Assembly: GCF_040549045.1 (NCBI RefSeq)
Contig: NZ_JBEWTB010000002.1
Coordinates: forward strand, 1,023,501-1,087,500
From: Endozoicomonas sp. NE40
Lineage (GTDB): Bacteria; Pseudomonadota; Gammaproteobacteria; Pseudomonadales; Endozoicomonadaceae
Direction: 5' to 3'
DNA: 64,000 nucleotides
The notes below the pieces were generated by a model. It had not been told where the DNA came from, made no database searches, and was given only the letters and a program-made list of their open reading frames with translations. Below, piece after piece: positions 27,237 to 36,105 of this stretch. Position numbers and translations under genes: made by a program. The first letter of the stretch is position 1. Each line of letters opens with the position of its first letter.

Positions 27237-27743
27237 TTACTTCATTTTAACAACCAGCAGGTCGTCAGCGCCTTCAGATACGGAGCCGGAAGACTTTTCC
27301 AGAGACTCAACGTCGTCCATGTTGGAGATAACTACTGGAGTGATAACGCTCTTGGCGTTCGCTTTCAGGAAATCCAGGTCTACTTCGATGATAGTGTCGC
27401 CCGCCTTAACGGTCTGACCTTCAGAAGCGATACGCTTGAAACCTTCGCCTTTCAGTTCAACAGTGTCGATACCGAAGTGTACGAACAGCTCAACACCGGA
27501 TGGAGTCGCCATGCTGAACGCATGGTTGGTTTCGAAGATTTTGCCAATTTCACCGTCGCAAGGAGCAACCATTTTGTTGCCAGTCGGGTTGATTGCGATA
27601 CCGTCGCCAACTACTTTCTCAGAAAATACCGCGTCTGGCACTTCTTCGATAGCTACGATCTCACCCGTCAGAGGTGACTTGATCACAGTGCCTTCATCGC
27701 CACCGAGACCCATGCTTTTCTTGATTGAATCAAACAGACCCAT
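27237..27743 (-). CDS. crr: PTS glucose-specific EIIA component (Crr)
   Basis: 168 aa (E. coli Crr 169). Soluble EIIA-Glc that carries phosphate from HPr to the EIIB domains of PtsG and NagE and regulates adenylate cyclase and permeases. Active-site His89 in ELFVHFGID and supporting His74 in ETNHAFSM correspond to E. coli His91 and His76. The N-terminal amphipathic helix MGLFDSIKKSMGL is present. All EIICB proteins in this window lack their own EIIA, so this gene would serve them. It lies 186 bp downstream of pfkA beyond a terminator. No ptsI is in the window. Confidence 0.97.
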   Translation of the reverse strand: MGLFDSIKKSMGLGGDEGTVIKSPLTGEIVAIEEVPDAVFSEKVVGDGIAINPTGNKMVAPCDGEIGKIFETNHAFSMATPSGVELFVHFGIDTVELKGEGFKRIASEGQTVKAGDTIIEVDLDFLKANAKSVITPVVISNMDDVESLEKSSGSVSEGADDLLVVKMK

Positions 27744-27880
27744 ACTACTTATCCCACATAATAAGATGGATTGGATTTTAGACGGTTAATGACCGTTTCT
27801 GTAAATTAATGGCTGGAACCGGCACGACAGCTTTAAGCCCGACAGGTTCCTATATAGCTGCATCTATATGCACCATTAAC

Positions 27881-27905
27881 AAAAAACGCCCCGCCAGAGC
27901 GGGGC
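27881..27905 (-). terminator. Intrinsic terminator of pfkA
   Basis: Minus-strand GCCCCGC stem (27899-27905 with 27888-27894) and a TTTTTT tract (27886-27881), 25 bp after the pfkA stop. Separates pfkA from crr. Confidence 0.85.
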
Positions 27906-27929
27906 ATTTCTTTAATAACTCTCTATTTA

Positions 27930-28910
27930 TCAGACAGTCACAATATCTGCAACCCTCAGTAGCGCATCATCAATGGCATTATGCTTGCTGATGGCTTCCT
28001 CCAGAGGCGTTGTCACGATTTTCTGGTCACGAACACCGACCATTACGCCGCTGAGACCTTCACGCAGTTTCTCAACAGCTGCAACACCCAGACGACTAGC
28101 CAGTACACGGTCTGAACAGGTTGGCTTACCACCACGCTGAATGTGACCCAGAACAGTGACCTTCACTTCGTACTCCGGGAAGCTTTCTTCGACTGCGCGA
28201 CCCAGCTCAACCACACCGCCAATCTTTTCACCTTCAGACACAACAACAATGCTGGAGGTTTTACCGGCACGACCGCTGTTTTCCAGAGAATCCATCAGCT
28301 TTTCTACAGAGTGGTCTTCTTCCGGAATCAGGATCTCTTCAGCGCCTGCTGCAATACCACTGTTCAGGGCGATAAAACCAGCATCACGTCCCATGACTTC
28401 GATCAGGAACAGACGGTTATGAGAGGTTGCAGTGTCACGAATTTTGTCGATGGCTTCTACCGCTGTATTCAGGGCAGTGTCATAACCGATGGTAAAGTCA
28501 GTACCAAAGATATCGTTGTCGATAGTACCCGGCACACCAATGCAAGGCAGGCCATGTTCTTTTTCAATCAGCATGGCACCGGTGAAGGAGCCATCACCAC
28601 CAATAACAACCAGTCCGTCAAGACCAGCAGCTTTGGCATTTTCAAACGCTTTGGCACGACCTTCAGGGGTACGGAACTCTGCACAACGGGCAGATTTCAG
28701 GAAAGTACCACCCTGGTTAATAATGTTGGCAACGGAGCGGGCATTAACCTCTTCCAGGTTATTTTCAATCAGACCCTTATAGCCTTCATGAATCGCTACC
28801 GGCTGAACGCCGTAGTAAATGCAGCTGCGTACAACGGAACGAATGGCAGCATTCATACCCGGAGCGTCGCCACCCGAAGTTAGAACGCCAATTTTTTTCA
28901 TCTCTGCCAT
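27930..28910 (-). CDS. pfkA: ATP-dependent 6-phosphofructokinase
   Basis: 326 aa (E. coli PfkA 320). Phosphorylates fructose-6-phosphate, the committed step of glycolysis. Motifs: ATP loop VLTSGGDAPGMNAAIRS, GGDGSFTGA (Gly where PPi-dependent enzymes have Asp), catalytic PGTIDNDIFGTD, substrate loop EVMGRDAGFIALNSG and VLGHIQRGG. The N-terminus MAEMKKIGVL allows ATG starts at 28910 or 28901. Part of a glycolysis group on the minus strand (gap, pyk, pfkA, then crr) but with its own terminator. Many Oceanospirillales lack this enzyme, so its presence points to a sugar-based lifestyle. Confidence 0.97.
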   Translation of the reverse strand: MAEMKKIGVLTSGGDAPGMNAAIRSVVRSCIYYGVQPVAIHEGYKGLIENNLEEVNARSVANIINQGGTFLKSARCAEFRTPEGRAKAFENAKAAGLDGLVVIGGDGSFTGAMLIEKEHGLPCIGVPGTIDNDIFGTDFTIGYDTALNTAVEAIDKIRDTATSHNRLFLIEVMGRDAGFIALNSGIAAGAEEILIPEEDHSVEKLMDSLENSGRAGKTSSIVVVSEGEKIGGVVELGRAVEESFPEYEVKVTVLGHIQRGGKPTCSDRVLASRLGVAAVEKLREGLSGVMVGVRDQKIVTTPLEEAISKHNAIDDALLRVADIVTV

Positions 28911-29040
28911 GGTTCTGTTCGTCTCCCTAGTCTTGAAACTTGTCTGAAACTTGCGTTAAAACTCGCGCCAGAACTCGCTCAAAAAAGCCTCTTCCGGAAT
29001 AGGTGTGAAGATGACTCACAGCGCTTTCAGTGCGACAGAC

Positions 29041-30492
29041 TTATTTAACAGTAATGATCTGCATGGTATTGGTGCCTCCTTCAACCTCTTCACTCTCACC
29101 TTTGGTCAGAATGATACGGTCGCCTGGCTCCAGCAAACCACGCTCTTTCAATTCTTTAATAGCACGGTCACTGACTTCAGAACCGTACCTGGTGCCACTG
29201 TCAAAAGCGACAGCCTCGACCCCTCGATACAGAGCGACACGGCGCTCGGTCGTTTTGTAACGGGTCAGCGCAATAATAGGCAGCTCGGTGTTAATGCGAG
29301 ACACCCATAAAGGTGTTGCTCCGGATTTGGTCAGGCAGACAATGGCCTTGACCCCCAAGTTGTTCGCTGCATAGGTGGCTGCAAGCGCGATGGCTTCGTC
29401 AGTTTCTTCAAAACTGCCAACAGCTTCACGATCAACATGGGCAATCAGTTCCGGGTTTTTCTCAGCACCGACACAAATGCGTGCCATTGCCCTGACCACC
29501 TCATGAGGGCGTTTTCCCGTTGCTGTTTCACCGGACAGCATCACTGCGTCAGTGCCGTCCAGCACAGCATTGGCCACATCAAACACTTCCGCACGGGTCG
29601 GCTGAGTGTTGTGAATCATAGACTCCATCATCTGGGTCGCAGTAATCACCGGACGGTTCAGACGGCGCGCTTCATTGATCATATTCTTCTGAACACCAAT
29701 CAACTCAGCATCGCCGATCTCTACGCCCAGATCTCCCCGGGCCACCATCACGGCATCGGATGCGCGTATAACCGCTTCGAGCAATTCCGGATCAGATACC
29801 ACTTCGGCCCTTTCGATCTTGGACAGAATGGAAGCACTGCCACCGGCCTGATTCATCAGTGTGCGCGCCAGTTCAATATCTTCAGGATTGCGGACAAAGG
29901 ATACCGCCAGGTAATCGACGCCAATATCGGCTGCCAGCCTGATATCATCCTTGTCCTTATCGGTCAGCGCATCTGCCGACAAGCCACCACCGGCCAGGTT
30001 AATACCTTTGTTGTTCGACAGCTCACCACCATCCAGAGTGGTAGTCACGATACGGGAGCCATCAATGTTTACGACCTGCAGGCTTAAACGACCATCGTCG
30101 AGCAACAGGACATCGCCCACCTTGCAGTCATTTGGCAAGTCTTTGTAGGCAAGCCCAACCTGAGTCTCATCCCCTGCATCAACAGGCAGCTCTGCATCCA
30201 GAACAAATTCAGCCCCGTCGGGCAAATGGATTTTACCGTTCTGGAAGCGCCCTATACGTATTTTTGGTCCCTGAAGATCACCCAGTATGGCGATACTGCG
30301 TCCAAGGCGGGTAGAAATGGTACGAACCTGCTCCGCACGGGTTCGGTGGTCTTCTGCATCACCGTGTGAAAAATTCAGGCGGACAACATTGACACCGGCC
30401 TCAATCAGCTTTGTTAACTGCTCATCGGTCTGAGTAGCAGGACCGAGTGTAGCGACTATCTTCGTGCGTCTGAGCTGCGTGCGTCTGAGCAT
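29041..30492 (-). CDS. pyk: Pyruvate kinase
   Basis: 483 aa, closest in length and N-terminus to PykA (E. coli 480). Converts PEP and ADP to pyruvate and ATP. Motifs: RRTKIVATLGPAT, VVRLNFSHG, the active-site stretch ILSKIERAE, MVARGDLGVE, TATQMMESM and SGETATGKRP. The ATG at 30492 has GAGAGGA upstream. The first residues carry an exact-looking internal duplication (LRRTQ-LRRTK) encoded by a 15-bp tandem repeat at 30461-30490, so this protein is five residues longer than expected at the N-terminus. Confidence 0.97.
   Translation of the reverse strand: MLRRTQLRRTKIVATLGPATQTDEQLTKLIEAGVNVVRLNFSHGDAEDHRTRAEQVRTISTRLGRSIAILGDLQGPKIRIGRFQNGKIHLPDGAEFVLDAELPVDAGDETQVGLAYKDLPNDCKVGDVLLLDDGRLSLQVVNIDGSRIVTTTLDGGELSNNKGINLAGGGLSADALTDKDKDDIRLAADIGVDYLAVSFVRNPEDIELARTLMNQAGGSASILSKIERAEVVSDPELLEAVIRASDAVMVARGDLGVEIGDAELIGVQKNMINEARRLNRPVITATQMMESMIHNTQPTRAEVFDVANAVLDGTDAVMLSGETATGKRPHEVVRAMARICVGAEKNPELIAHVDREAVGSFEETDEAIALAATYAANNLGVKAIVCLTKSGATPLWVSRINTELPIIALTRYKTTERRVALYRGVEAVAFDSGTRYGSEVSDRAIKELKERGLLEPGDRIILTKGESEEVEGGTNTMQIITVK
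30461..30490. repeat. 15-bp tandem duplication at the start of pyk
   Basis: ttcgtgcgtctgagc (30461-30475) and tgcgtgcgtctgagc (30476-30490) lie directly next to the pyk start codon, in frame, duplicating five codons. Confidence 0.85.
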
Positions 30493-30710
30493 GTTATCCT
30501 CTCAAGTTTGACCTGTATGTGGGTCACCTGTGTGGCAGTTTGTACCGGGACAGCTAACTCTCAACTCACGATCACTTCATGATTTATTCATGGTGACCAC
30601 ATGATGAATACACGATACGTCAAACAACAGAAAAAAGAAGGCAGTCTCCCTGGACAGTATAGCCCTTGACCTAACGAGCACCGTCTTCTTTTTACTACTG
30701 CTTTTACGAC

Positions 30711-30743
30711 AAAAACACAGGCCCACAAAGAGCCTGTGTTTTT
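30711..30743 (-). terminator. Intrinsic terminator of gap
   Basis: Inverted repeat AAAAACACAGGC (30711-30722) and GCCTGTGTTTTT (30732-30743), 13 bp after the gap stop on the minus strand; the T-run on that strand is built into the stem. Confidence 0.85.
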
Positions 30744-30756
30744 AGTCAAACATCAC

Positions 30757-31764
30757 TTAGGCGTTCATGAAAGCCTTAGCGGTGTCCAGCATACGGTTGG
30801 AGAAGCCCCACTCGTTGTCGTACCAGGACATTACCTTAACCAGGTTGCCTTGTACGCGAGTCTGGGTCGCATCGAAGCTGGAGGAGAACGGGCTGTGGTT
30901 GAAGTCCATGGAAACCAGAGGCTCGTAGTTCACGTGCAGAACCTTGCTCATAGCTTCGGAAGACTTGGCAGCAGCAGCAACGATTTCGTTAACTTCTTCA
31001 ACAGTGGTTTCGCGGCCAGCAACGAAGCTCAGGTCAACCAGAGATACGTTGATAGTAGGTACGCGAACAGCCATGCCGTCGAACTTGCCTTTCAGTTCTG
31101 GAACTACCAGACCAACAGCAGCAGCAGCACCAGTAGCGGTTGGGATCATGTTCTGTGCAGCAGCACGGGCACGATACAGGTCGCTGTGGTATACGTCGCT
31201 CAGACGCTGGTCATTGGTGTACGCGTGGATAGTGGTCATCAGACCTTTGTCGATACCCAGAGCGTCGTTCAGAGGCTTGGCGATTGGAGCCAGGCAGTTG
31301 GTGGTGCAAGACGCGTTAGAGATAACGGTCATGTCGGAAGTCAGAGTCTCGTGGTTAACACCGTAAACGATAGTAGCGTCTACGTTAGAACCAGGAGCAG
31401 AGATGATTACCTTCTTGGCACCAGCGTCCAGGTGAGGCTTACAAGCATCCTTGGAGCGGAATACGCCAGTACATTCGAATACTACGTCCACACCCAGGTC
31501 AGCCCAAGGCAGGTTAGAAGGATCACGCTCGGAGAAAGTTTTGATTTCGTCGCCGTTTACGAACAGCGCGTTCTCACCTTCTTCAACCTGAGCGTTGAAA
31601 CGACCGTGTACAGTATCGTACTTGGTCAGGTGTGCATTAATTTTTGCATCGCCCAGGTCGTTGATAGCAACGATCTGGTATTCATCACGGCGACCTGCTT
31701 CATACAGTGCGCGCAGAACATTACGGCCGATACGGCCATAGCCGTTGATAGCGATTTTGATCAT
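30757..31764 (-). CDS. gap: Glyceraldehyde-3-phosphate dehydrogenase, type I
   Basis: 335 aa from the ATG at 31764, which has GGAG 9 bases upstream and gives the canonical start MIKIAINGYGRIGRN; an in-frame start 33 bp upstream is rejected. NAD-binding Asp in AINDLGD, catalytic Cys153 in SNASCTTNCLAP, and the C-terminal SWYDNEWGFSNRML are all present. Codon choice is strongly biased to highly expressed codons, as for the ptsG genes. Minus strand, own terminator, followed by pyk 264 bp downstream. Confidence 0.98.
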   Translation of the reverse strand: MIKIAINGYGRIGRNVLRALYEAGRRDEYQIVAINDLGDAKINAHLTKYDTVHGRFNAQVEEGENALFVNGDEIKTFSERDPSNLPWADLGVDVVFECTGVFRSKDACKPHLDAGAKKVIISAPGSNVDATIVYGVNHETLTSDMTVISNASCTTNCLAPIAKPLNDALGIDKGLMTTIHAYTNDQRLSDVYHSDLYRARAAAQNMIPTATGAAAAVGLVVPELKGKFDGMAVRVPTINVSLVDLSFVAGRETTVEEVNEIVAAAAKSSEAMSKVLHVNYEPLVSMDFNHSPFSSSFDATQTRVQGNLVKVMSWYDNEWGFSNRMLDTAKAFMNA

Positions 31765-32509
31765 GACGTCTCCAATACCCTTAGTCACAGCGGACAAGCC
31801 GCTATAGCCTTTAGTAAATAGGATTTTTTGTGCGAATACAGCCTAGTGAAAATACCTACAAAACTCTATGAACACCTTGAAACACAAGGGTTTACAGATC
31901 TTGTCAGGCTCGCAAAACAAATATTCACACATCAGGACAGCGCCCGGCAGGCCGTTCACAGGATGGACAACAAACACCCAAACCCACTCCGATCATTACA
32001 GCAAAATGCACTACAAGATACAGATGTGAACACGCTATACCACCCAACTCAAAAAACTGATCCTGATCAATAAAATCAACTATTGATAAACTCCTGGGCC
32101 TGTATCGCAAACATACTCAAAAGACATCACCCTCCGGTACACTTTTGTCAGGCTTTTCGTCATCAACAGCTGTCTGCCGAAAGAGCTGTCTATCGAAAGA
32201 GCTGTCTATCGAAAGAGCATTGTTCCCAAACGACAAAAGCCGAGCTTCCCTGCAAAGCATCAGCGATAAGACAACATCATGTCGCTACCTGACACTTCCC
32301 AGTTTGCTCAGCTTATTCCAGAGGCCTGCCGGACTTAAAACGACCCAACAGGCTCCTGATAATTTCTTATTGCTTCGCCAGCAGACTGAAATATAGCCAC
32401 CAATAGCAGCTATACCTAACTTTTGATGAATTTCAACGATAAATCAGTCTTTGAAAAAGCCATCAAACATCTGCAGGCAGATCCAGGAAATCCCGGACCG
32501 CAAAAGTTT
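31765..32509. other. Gap of about 745 bp upstream of gap
   Basis: No gene recognised. Open frames here begin with rare start codons and lack ribosome sites. The region must contain the gap promoter and holds a 16-bp tandem array at 32168-32215. Confidence 0.6.
32168..32215. repeat. Three tandem 16-bp units
   Basis: agctgtctatcgaaag repeated at 32184-32199 and 32200-32215, with a first copy at 32168-32183 differing at two bases. Located in the gap between gap and ptsH. Confidence 0.88.
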
Positions 32510-32767
32510 TTACTTCAGGGTAGTGATGAACTCAGCCAGGTGAGATACAGCACCTTCAGCGCCTTCACCTTCACCGATAATGGTCACAGTAGAACCCTGA
32601 GTCAGGCCCAGAGTCTGCAGCTTGAACAGACTCTTGGCGCTGGCCTGCTTACCGCCTGCTTCCAGTTTAATGTCGCATTCGAAGCCTTTGGCTTCTTTTA
32701 CGAACTGAGCAGCTGGACGAGTGTGCAGGCCATTTTCAGCAGTAATAACTACGTCTTTTTTAAACAT
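32510..32767 (-). CDS. ptsH: Phosphocarrier protein HPr
   Basis: 85 aa, exact HPr length. Transfers phosphate from enzyme I to EIIA proteins. Active-site His15 in NGLHTRPAA and conserved Ser46 in ASAKSLFKLQ. In most relatives ptsH is beside ptsI and crr; here ptsI is absent from the window and crr is 5 kb away. nagE lies 211 bp upstream on the same strand, so the two may be transcribed together. Confidence 0.97.
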   Translation of the reverse strand: MFKKDVVITAENGLHTRPAAQFVKEAKGFECDIKLEAGGKQASAKSLFKLQTLGLTQGSTVTIIGEGEGAEGAVSHLAEFITTLK

Positions 32768-32977
32768 TGTATTTCTCTCAATAACGTGGAGATCTTGCGA
32801 GCGATGAAGAAGCTGAATTCCAGAAGGATAAGCCAGCCTCTTCGGATGCTCAAATTAAAACCAGTGGGGTTGCACAACGGCAACCCCTTACAATTCTATT
32901 GGAATAAAAAGCGAAACGAATTGATATAGCGGTTTATCGCTATTGCTATTCTCCACGCCAATTACCCAAAACAAGCG

Positions 32978-34357
32978 CTAAGCCATCTCCAGCTTGATTT
33001 CACCGGCAATAATTTCAGCCTGTGGACCAAGGATTACCTGAAGATTATTGGAACCCAGCTTTACAACTCCCTTCGCCCCCATGGCTTTAAGGCCTGACTC
33101 ATCAATCCTGTCACGATCTGCCAGAGTCAGTCGCAAGCGGGTAATGCAGGCAGAAACAGACTCAAGGTTATCTTTACCACCCAGCAGTGCAATGTAGTGT
33201 TTCGCCCGGTCGGAGTCCGAAACCACCCTGACCGGTTTCTGCTCAACCTCATCGTCATCACGACCCGGAGTTTTCAGATTGAACACCTTGATCGCAAAAT
33301 AGAAGGTGCAGAAGTAAACCACAGCAAAGGCCAGGCCAATAATGACCAGGGTTACGGGCTTGGTGGCCAGTCCCCAGTTAAGTACCATATCAAAGGCACC
33401 CGCTGAAAAACCAAAGCCATGCAGTACTCCAAACAGATTGGTCACGACCAGTGACAATCCTGTCAGCACAGCATGAACGGCATACAGCCCTGGCGCCAGA
33501 AAGACAAACAGGAATTCCAGAGGCTCAGTGACGCCCGTAAGGAACGCGGTCAGTCCAACCGAAAAAAGCAATCCGCCCACTTTTGCGCGATTCTTCCCGG
33601 GAGCAGCAAGATACATCGCCAGGGCAGCTGCTGGCAAGCCAAACATCATAACCGGATAAAAACCAGCCATGAAGACACCGGCGGTAGGATCGCCAGCAAA
33701 GAAGCGTGGCAGGTCACCATTAACGATTTCACCTGCAGCATTGGTAAATTCGCCAAGACCAAACCAGAAAATAGAGTTAACCACATGATGCAGGCCAACA
33801 GGAATCAGGCCCCTGTTGAGTACTCCATAAACGAATTGCCCAACGGACCCGGATTCAGCAACACCGCTGGCAAAGGCATTGATACCTGACTGGATAGCAG
33901 GCCAGACAAACCCCGCAACAACAGAGGCAGCCAGGGCGATCAGCCCGGTCATAATCGGGACCAGTCGTTTACCACCGAAAAAGGCAAGATACTGAGGTAA
34001 CTGGACACGATGGAATTTATTATAACTGTGACCAGCAATGATACCGGCAATAATACCCCCGAAAAACGACATGTCGATATCGGCATTAATCGTTTTGGCA
34101 GCAGCGGTTAGAACAAAGTAACCGACTGCCCCCGCCAGAACAGCTGACCCGGCATCATCTTCCGCAAGACCCGCTGCAATACCCATGGCAAACAACAGCG
34201 GCAGGTGGCTGAAAATGGCATTACCCGCCTCTGCCACAAACGCAATATCCAGCAGATCCGGCTGCCCGACACGCAACAATATGGCAGCAACAGGCAAGGT
34301 TGCAATTGGCAACATAAGTGCCTTCCCCAAACGCTGCAAATACCCTAGCACATCCAC
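32978..34357 (-). CDS. nagE: PTS EIICB, N-acetylglucosamine type (NagE-like, no EIIA domain)
   Basis: 459 aa from a GTG at 34357, preceded by AGAGGTGA at ideal distance and giving MDVLGYLQRLGKALMLPI, which aligns with the E. coli NagE start MNILGFFQRLGRALQLPI; an ATG at 34378 is possible but less well placed. EIIC features: LPVAAILLRVGQPDLLD, FFGGKRLVPIMTG, GLHHVVNSIFWF and TGVTEPLEFLF. The EIIB domain has the phospho-Cys in SACITRLRLTL. E. coli NagE also carries a C-terminal EIIA; it is missing here, so Crr must supply it. A perfect TGTAACCGGTTACA operator is 78 bp upstream, shared with the divergent sugar-binding protein gene. Confidence 0.93.
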   Translation of the reverse strand: MDVLGYLQRLGKALMLPIATLPVAAILLRVGQPDLLDIAFVAEAGNAIFSHLPLLFAMGIAAGLAEDDAGSAVLAGAVGYFVLTAAAKTINADIDMSFFGGIIAGIIAGHSYNKFHRVQLPQYLAFFGGKRLVPIMTGLIALAASVVAGFVWPAIQSGINAFASGVAESGSVGQFVYGVLNRGLIPVGLHHVVNSIFWFGLGEFTNAAGEIVNGDLPRFFAGDPTAGVFMAGFYPVMMFGLPAAALAMYLAAPGKNRAKVGGLLFSVGLTAFLTGVTEPLEFLFVFLAPGLYAVHAVLTGLSLVVTNLFGVLHGFGFSAGAFDMVLNWGLATKPVTLVIIGLAFAVVYFCTFYFAIKVFNLKTPGRDDDEVEQKPVRVVSDSDRAKHYIALLGGKDNLESVSACITRLRLTLADRDRIDESGLKAMGAKGVVKLGSNNLQVILGPQAEIIAGEIKLEMA

Positions 34358-34434
34358 GACTTCACCTCTGCACTTCATTATTTTTACTGTCTGATCTCGT
34401 ACAAAAAATGACAGAATCAGTTTTCACCCGAGAA

Positions 34435-34448
34435 TGTAACCGGTTACA
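34435..34448. promoter_or_regulatory. Perfect LacI-family operator palindrome
   Basis: TGTAACCGGTTACA, a perfect 14-bp palindrome between nagE and the divergent sugar-binding protein gene. It has the same AACCGGTT core as the two operators before chbA at 15121, implying that one AscG-like repressor controls both loci. Confidence 0.75.
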
Positions 34449-34488
34449 CCGCCTTATTTCAAGTAATTACACGTATTTAAGTCAAACC

Positions 34489-34500
34489 ATTAACCGGTAA
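34489..34500. promoter_or_regulatory. Second, weaker AACCGGT operator-like site
   Basis: ATTAACCGGTAA, 45-50 bp from the perfect operator and nearer to the plus-strand sugar-binding protein gene. Paired sites are common for LacI-family looping. Confidence 0.45.
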
Positions 34501-34579
34501 GTTGATCTACAGCAAAATATTCCTTTTCAGTTATGAATTAACTATCCACATTTAATTTTGCACATTTTTTAACTAATTA

Positions 34580-35887
34580 ATGGTTAACTCATCACTCATG
34601 ATCCAGCGCCTGCTTATAACAACACTACTAACCTGTCTGGCCACTTCTGTAACAGCCAGCGCCGCGCCATCAAACCGCCCCACAGGGACAGTTAACGTAC
34701 TCCACTGGTGGACCTCCCCCAGTGAAGCCGCCGCCATGGACATTTTGAAAGATCACTATGCAAAGTCCAGATTTACCTGGACTGATCAAGCTATTGTCGG
34801 CGGTGGCGGCGGCAGGGCCATGACTGTACTGAAGTCTCAAGTTATTTCAGGCAACCCCCCACATGCAGCCCAGATCAGTGGCCAGGGTATCCAGGACTGG
34901 GCCAGCCTGGGTCTTCTGGCACATATTGACGGCACAGTAAATCGCAATCAATGGACCTCTGTACTACCAGAATTTGTTTCAGAGACCATCCAGTTTCAGG
35001 GGCGTTACTACGGTGTACCCGTTGGCATTCACCGGAGCAACTGGCTATGGATCAACCCAAAAGCTTTTGAAACAACCGGGCTTGCGATTCCTTCCAGCTG
35101 GGATGACCTGATTGCCATTGCTCCCCGCCTGCGCCGTGCGGGCTTTATTCCACTGACTCATGGCGGAGAAGCCTGGCAACAGGCTGCGATTTTCGAGTCT
35201 GTCGTACTCTCGGAAGGAGGCGCCGATTTTTACCGGCAGGCTCTGGTAGATCACGACCATAAAGCCCTGACCAGCCCCACCATGATCAAGGTGTTTCGAA
35301 AACTGAAACAGATTGCCTCACTGACCCCTGACAACCGGACCAGAATGTCATGGGACAGAGCAACACAGGAAATCATTAACAATCAGGCTGCCGTGATGCT
35401 GATGGGGGACTGGGCGCTTGGGGAATTCAAAATGAATGGTCAGGTCGAAGGAGAGGATTTTTACTGCCAGCCCGCCTTCGGAACCGACAAAAAATTCATC
35501 TACAACATCGACAGCTTTGTTATGTTTAATCTCAGACGCTTCAGGGACCGTCAGGCACAGCACGGGTTGACCCACCAATTGATGGACAAAGAGACACAAA
35601 TCGCATTCAACGAGAAAAAAGGCTCAATCCCTGTGCGAATGGACGCAGCAGAATATCTTCAGGGCTGCCAGCAGCAAAGTCTGGAAGACCTTCAGGCCAG
35701 CATCAAAGCCAACACTCTGGTACCCAGCATCATTCATGGAATGGCAACCAGGGAGTCTCTGCAGATACCCGCCATTAACTTTGTCAGTAGTTACATGTCC
35801 GACCCGGTCGTAACACCGGAACAGGCAGTAAAATCGCTATCTGCCGCACTGCTCTCGCCATCAAACTCGCTATCAAACTCGCTATAA
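34580..35887 (+). CDS. Orphan ABC-type sugar-binding protein
   Basis: 435 aa periplasmic solute-binding protein with a signal peptide (IQRLLITTLLTCLATSVTASA; ATG at 34598 is an alternative start). The mature start NVLHWWTSPSEAAAMDILKDHY and the motifs MTVLKSQVISGNPPHAAQ, PVGIHRSNWLWINP and AVMLMGDWALGEFK identify the glucose/mannose-binding GtsA-like group. No permease or ATPase gene is nearby. It is divergent from nagE and shares its operator region. The C-terminus ends SNSLSNSL because of a 12-bp tandem duplication at 35861-35884 right before the stop. It could feed a transporter elsewhere or act as a sugar sensor. Confidence 0.9.
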   Translation: MVNSSLMIQRLLITTLLTCLATSVTASAAPSNRPTGTVNVLHWWTSPSEAAAMDILKDHYAKSRFTWTDQAIVGGGGGRAMTVLKSQVISGNPPHAAQISGQGIQDWASLGLLAHIDGTVNRNQWTSVLPEFVSETIQFQGRYYGVPVGIHRSNWLWINPKAFETTGLAIPSSWDDLIAIAPRLRRAGFIPLTHGGEAWQQAAIFESVVLSEGGADFYRQALVDHDHKALTSPTMIKVFRKLKQIASLTPDNRTRMSWDRATQEIINNQAAVMLMGDWALGEFKMNGQVEGEDFYCQPAFGTDKKFIYNIDSFVMFNLRRFRDRQAQHGLTHQLMDKETQIAFNEKKGSIPVRMDAAEYLQGCQQQSLEDLQASIKANTLVPSIIHGMATRESLQIPAINFVSSYMSDPVVTPEQAVKSLSAALLSPSNSLSNSL

Positions 35888-36105
35888 AAATAGTCACCAT
35901 TTATTGACGCAAAATTGACATAAGACAATGCATTCCCGATCACACTTTTGCACGAAAGAGTTCGTTACATTTCGTTTACCTCCCTTACCCAAGAGGTACG
36001 ATCGTTTTGTTAATCTCCGCCCACGATAACAAACCAACACAGGTTCACAGCGGACAACAGCCTGTGTGACGTTGCCCAGACTCAATCATCACGAGGTTTC
36101 ACACC

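Noticed and set aside
30736..31821. Open frame of 361 codons antisense to gap
   Set aside because: Shadow of a highly expressed gene with biased codons; no family features.
31828..32073. 81-codon frame upstream of gap
   Set aside because: Starts with TTG, no ribosome site, no recognisable protein; the region is more likely regulatory.
32423..32929. Open frame of 168 codons antisense to ptsH
   Set aside because: Covers the unmistakable HPr gene; its sequence is a frame shadow.
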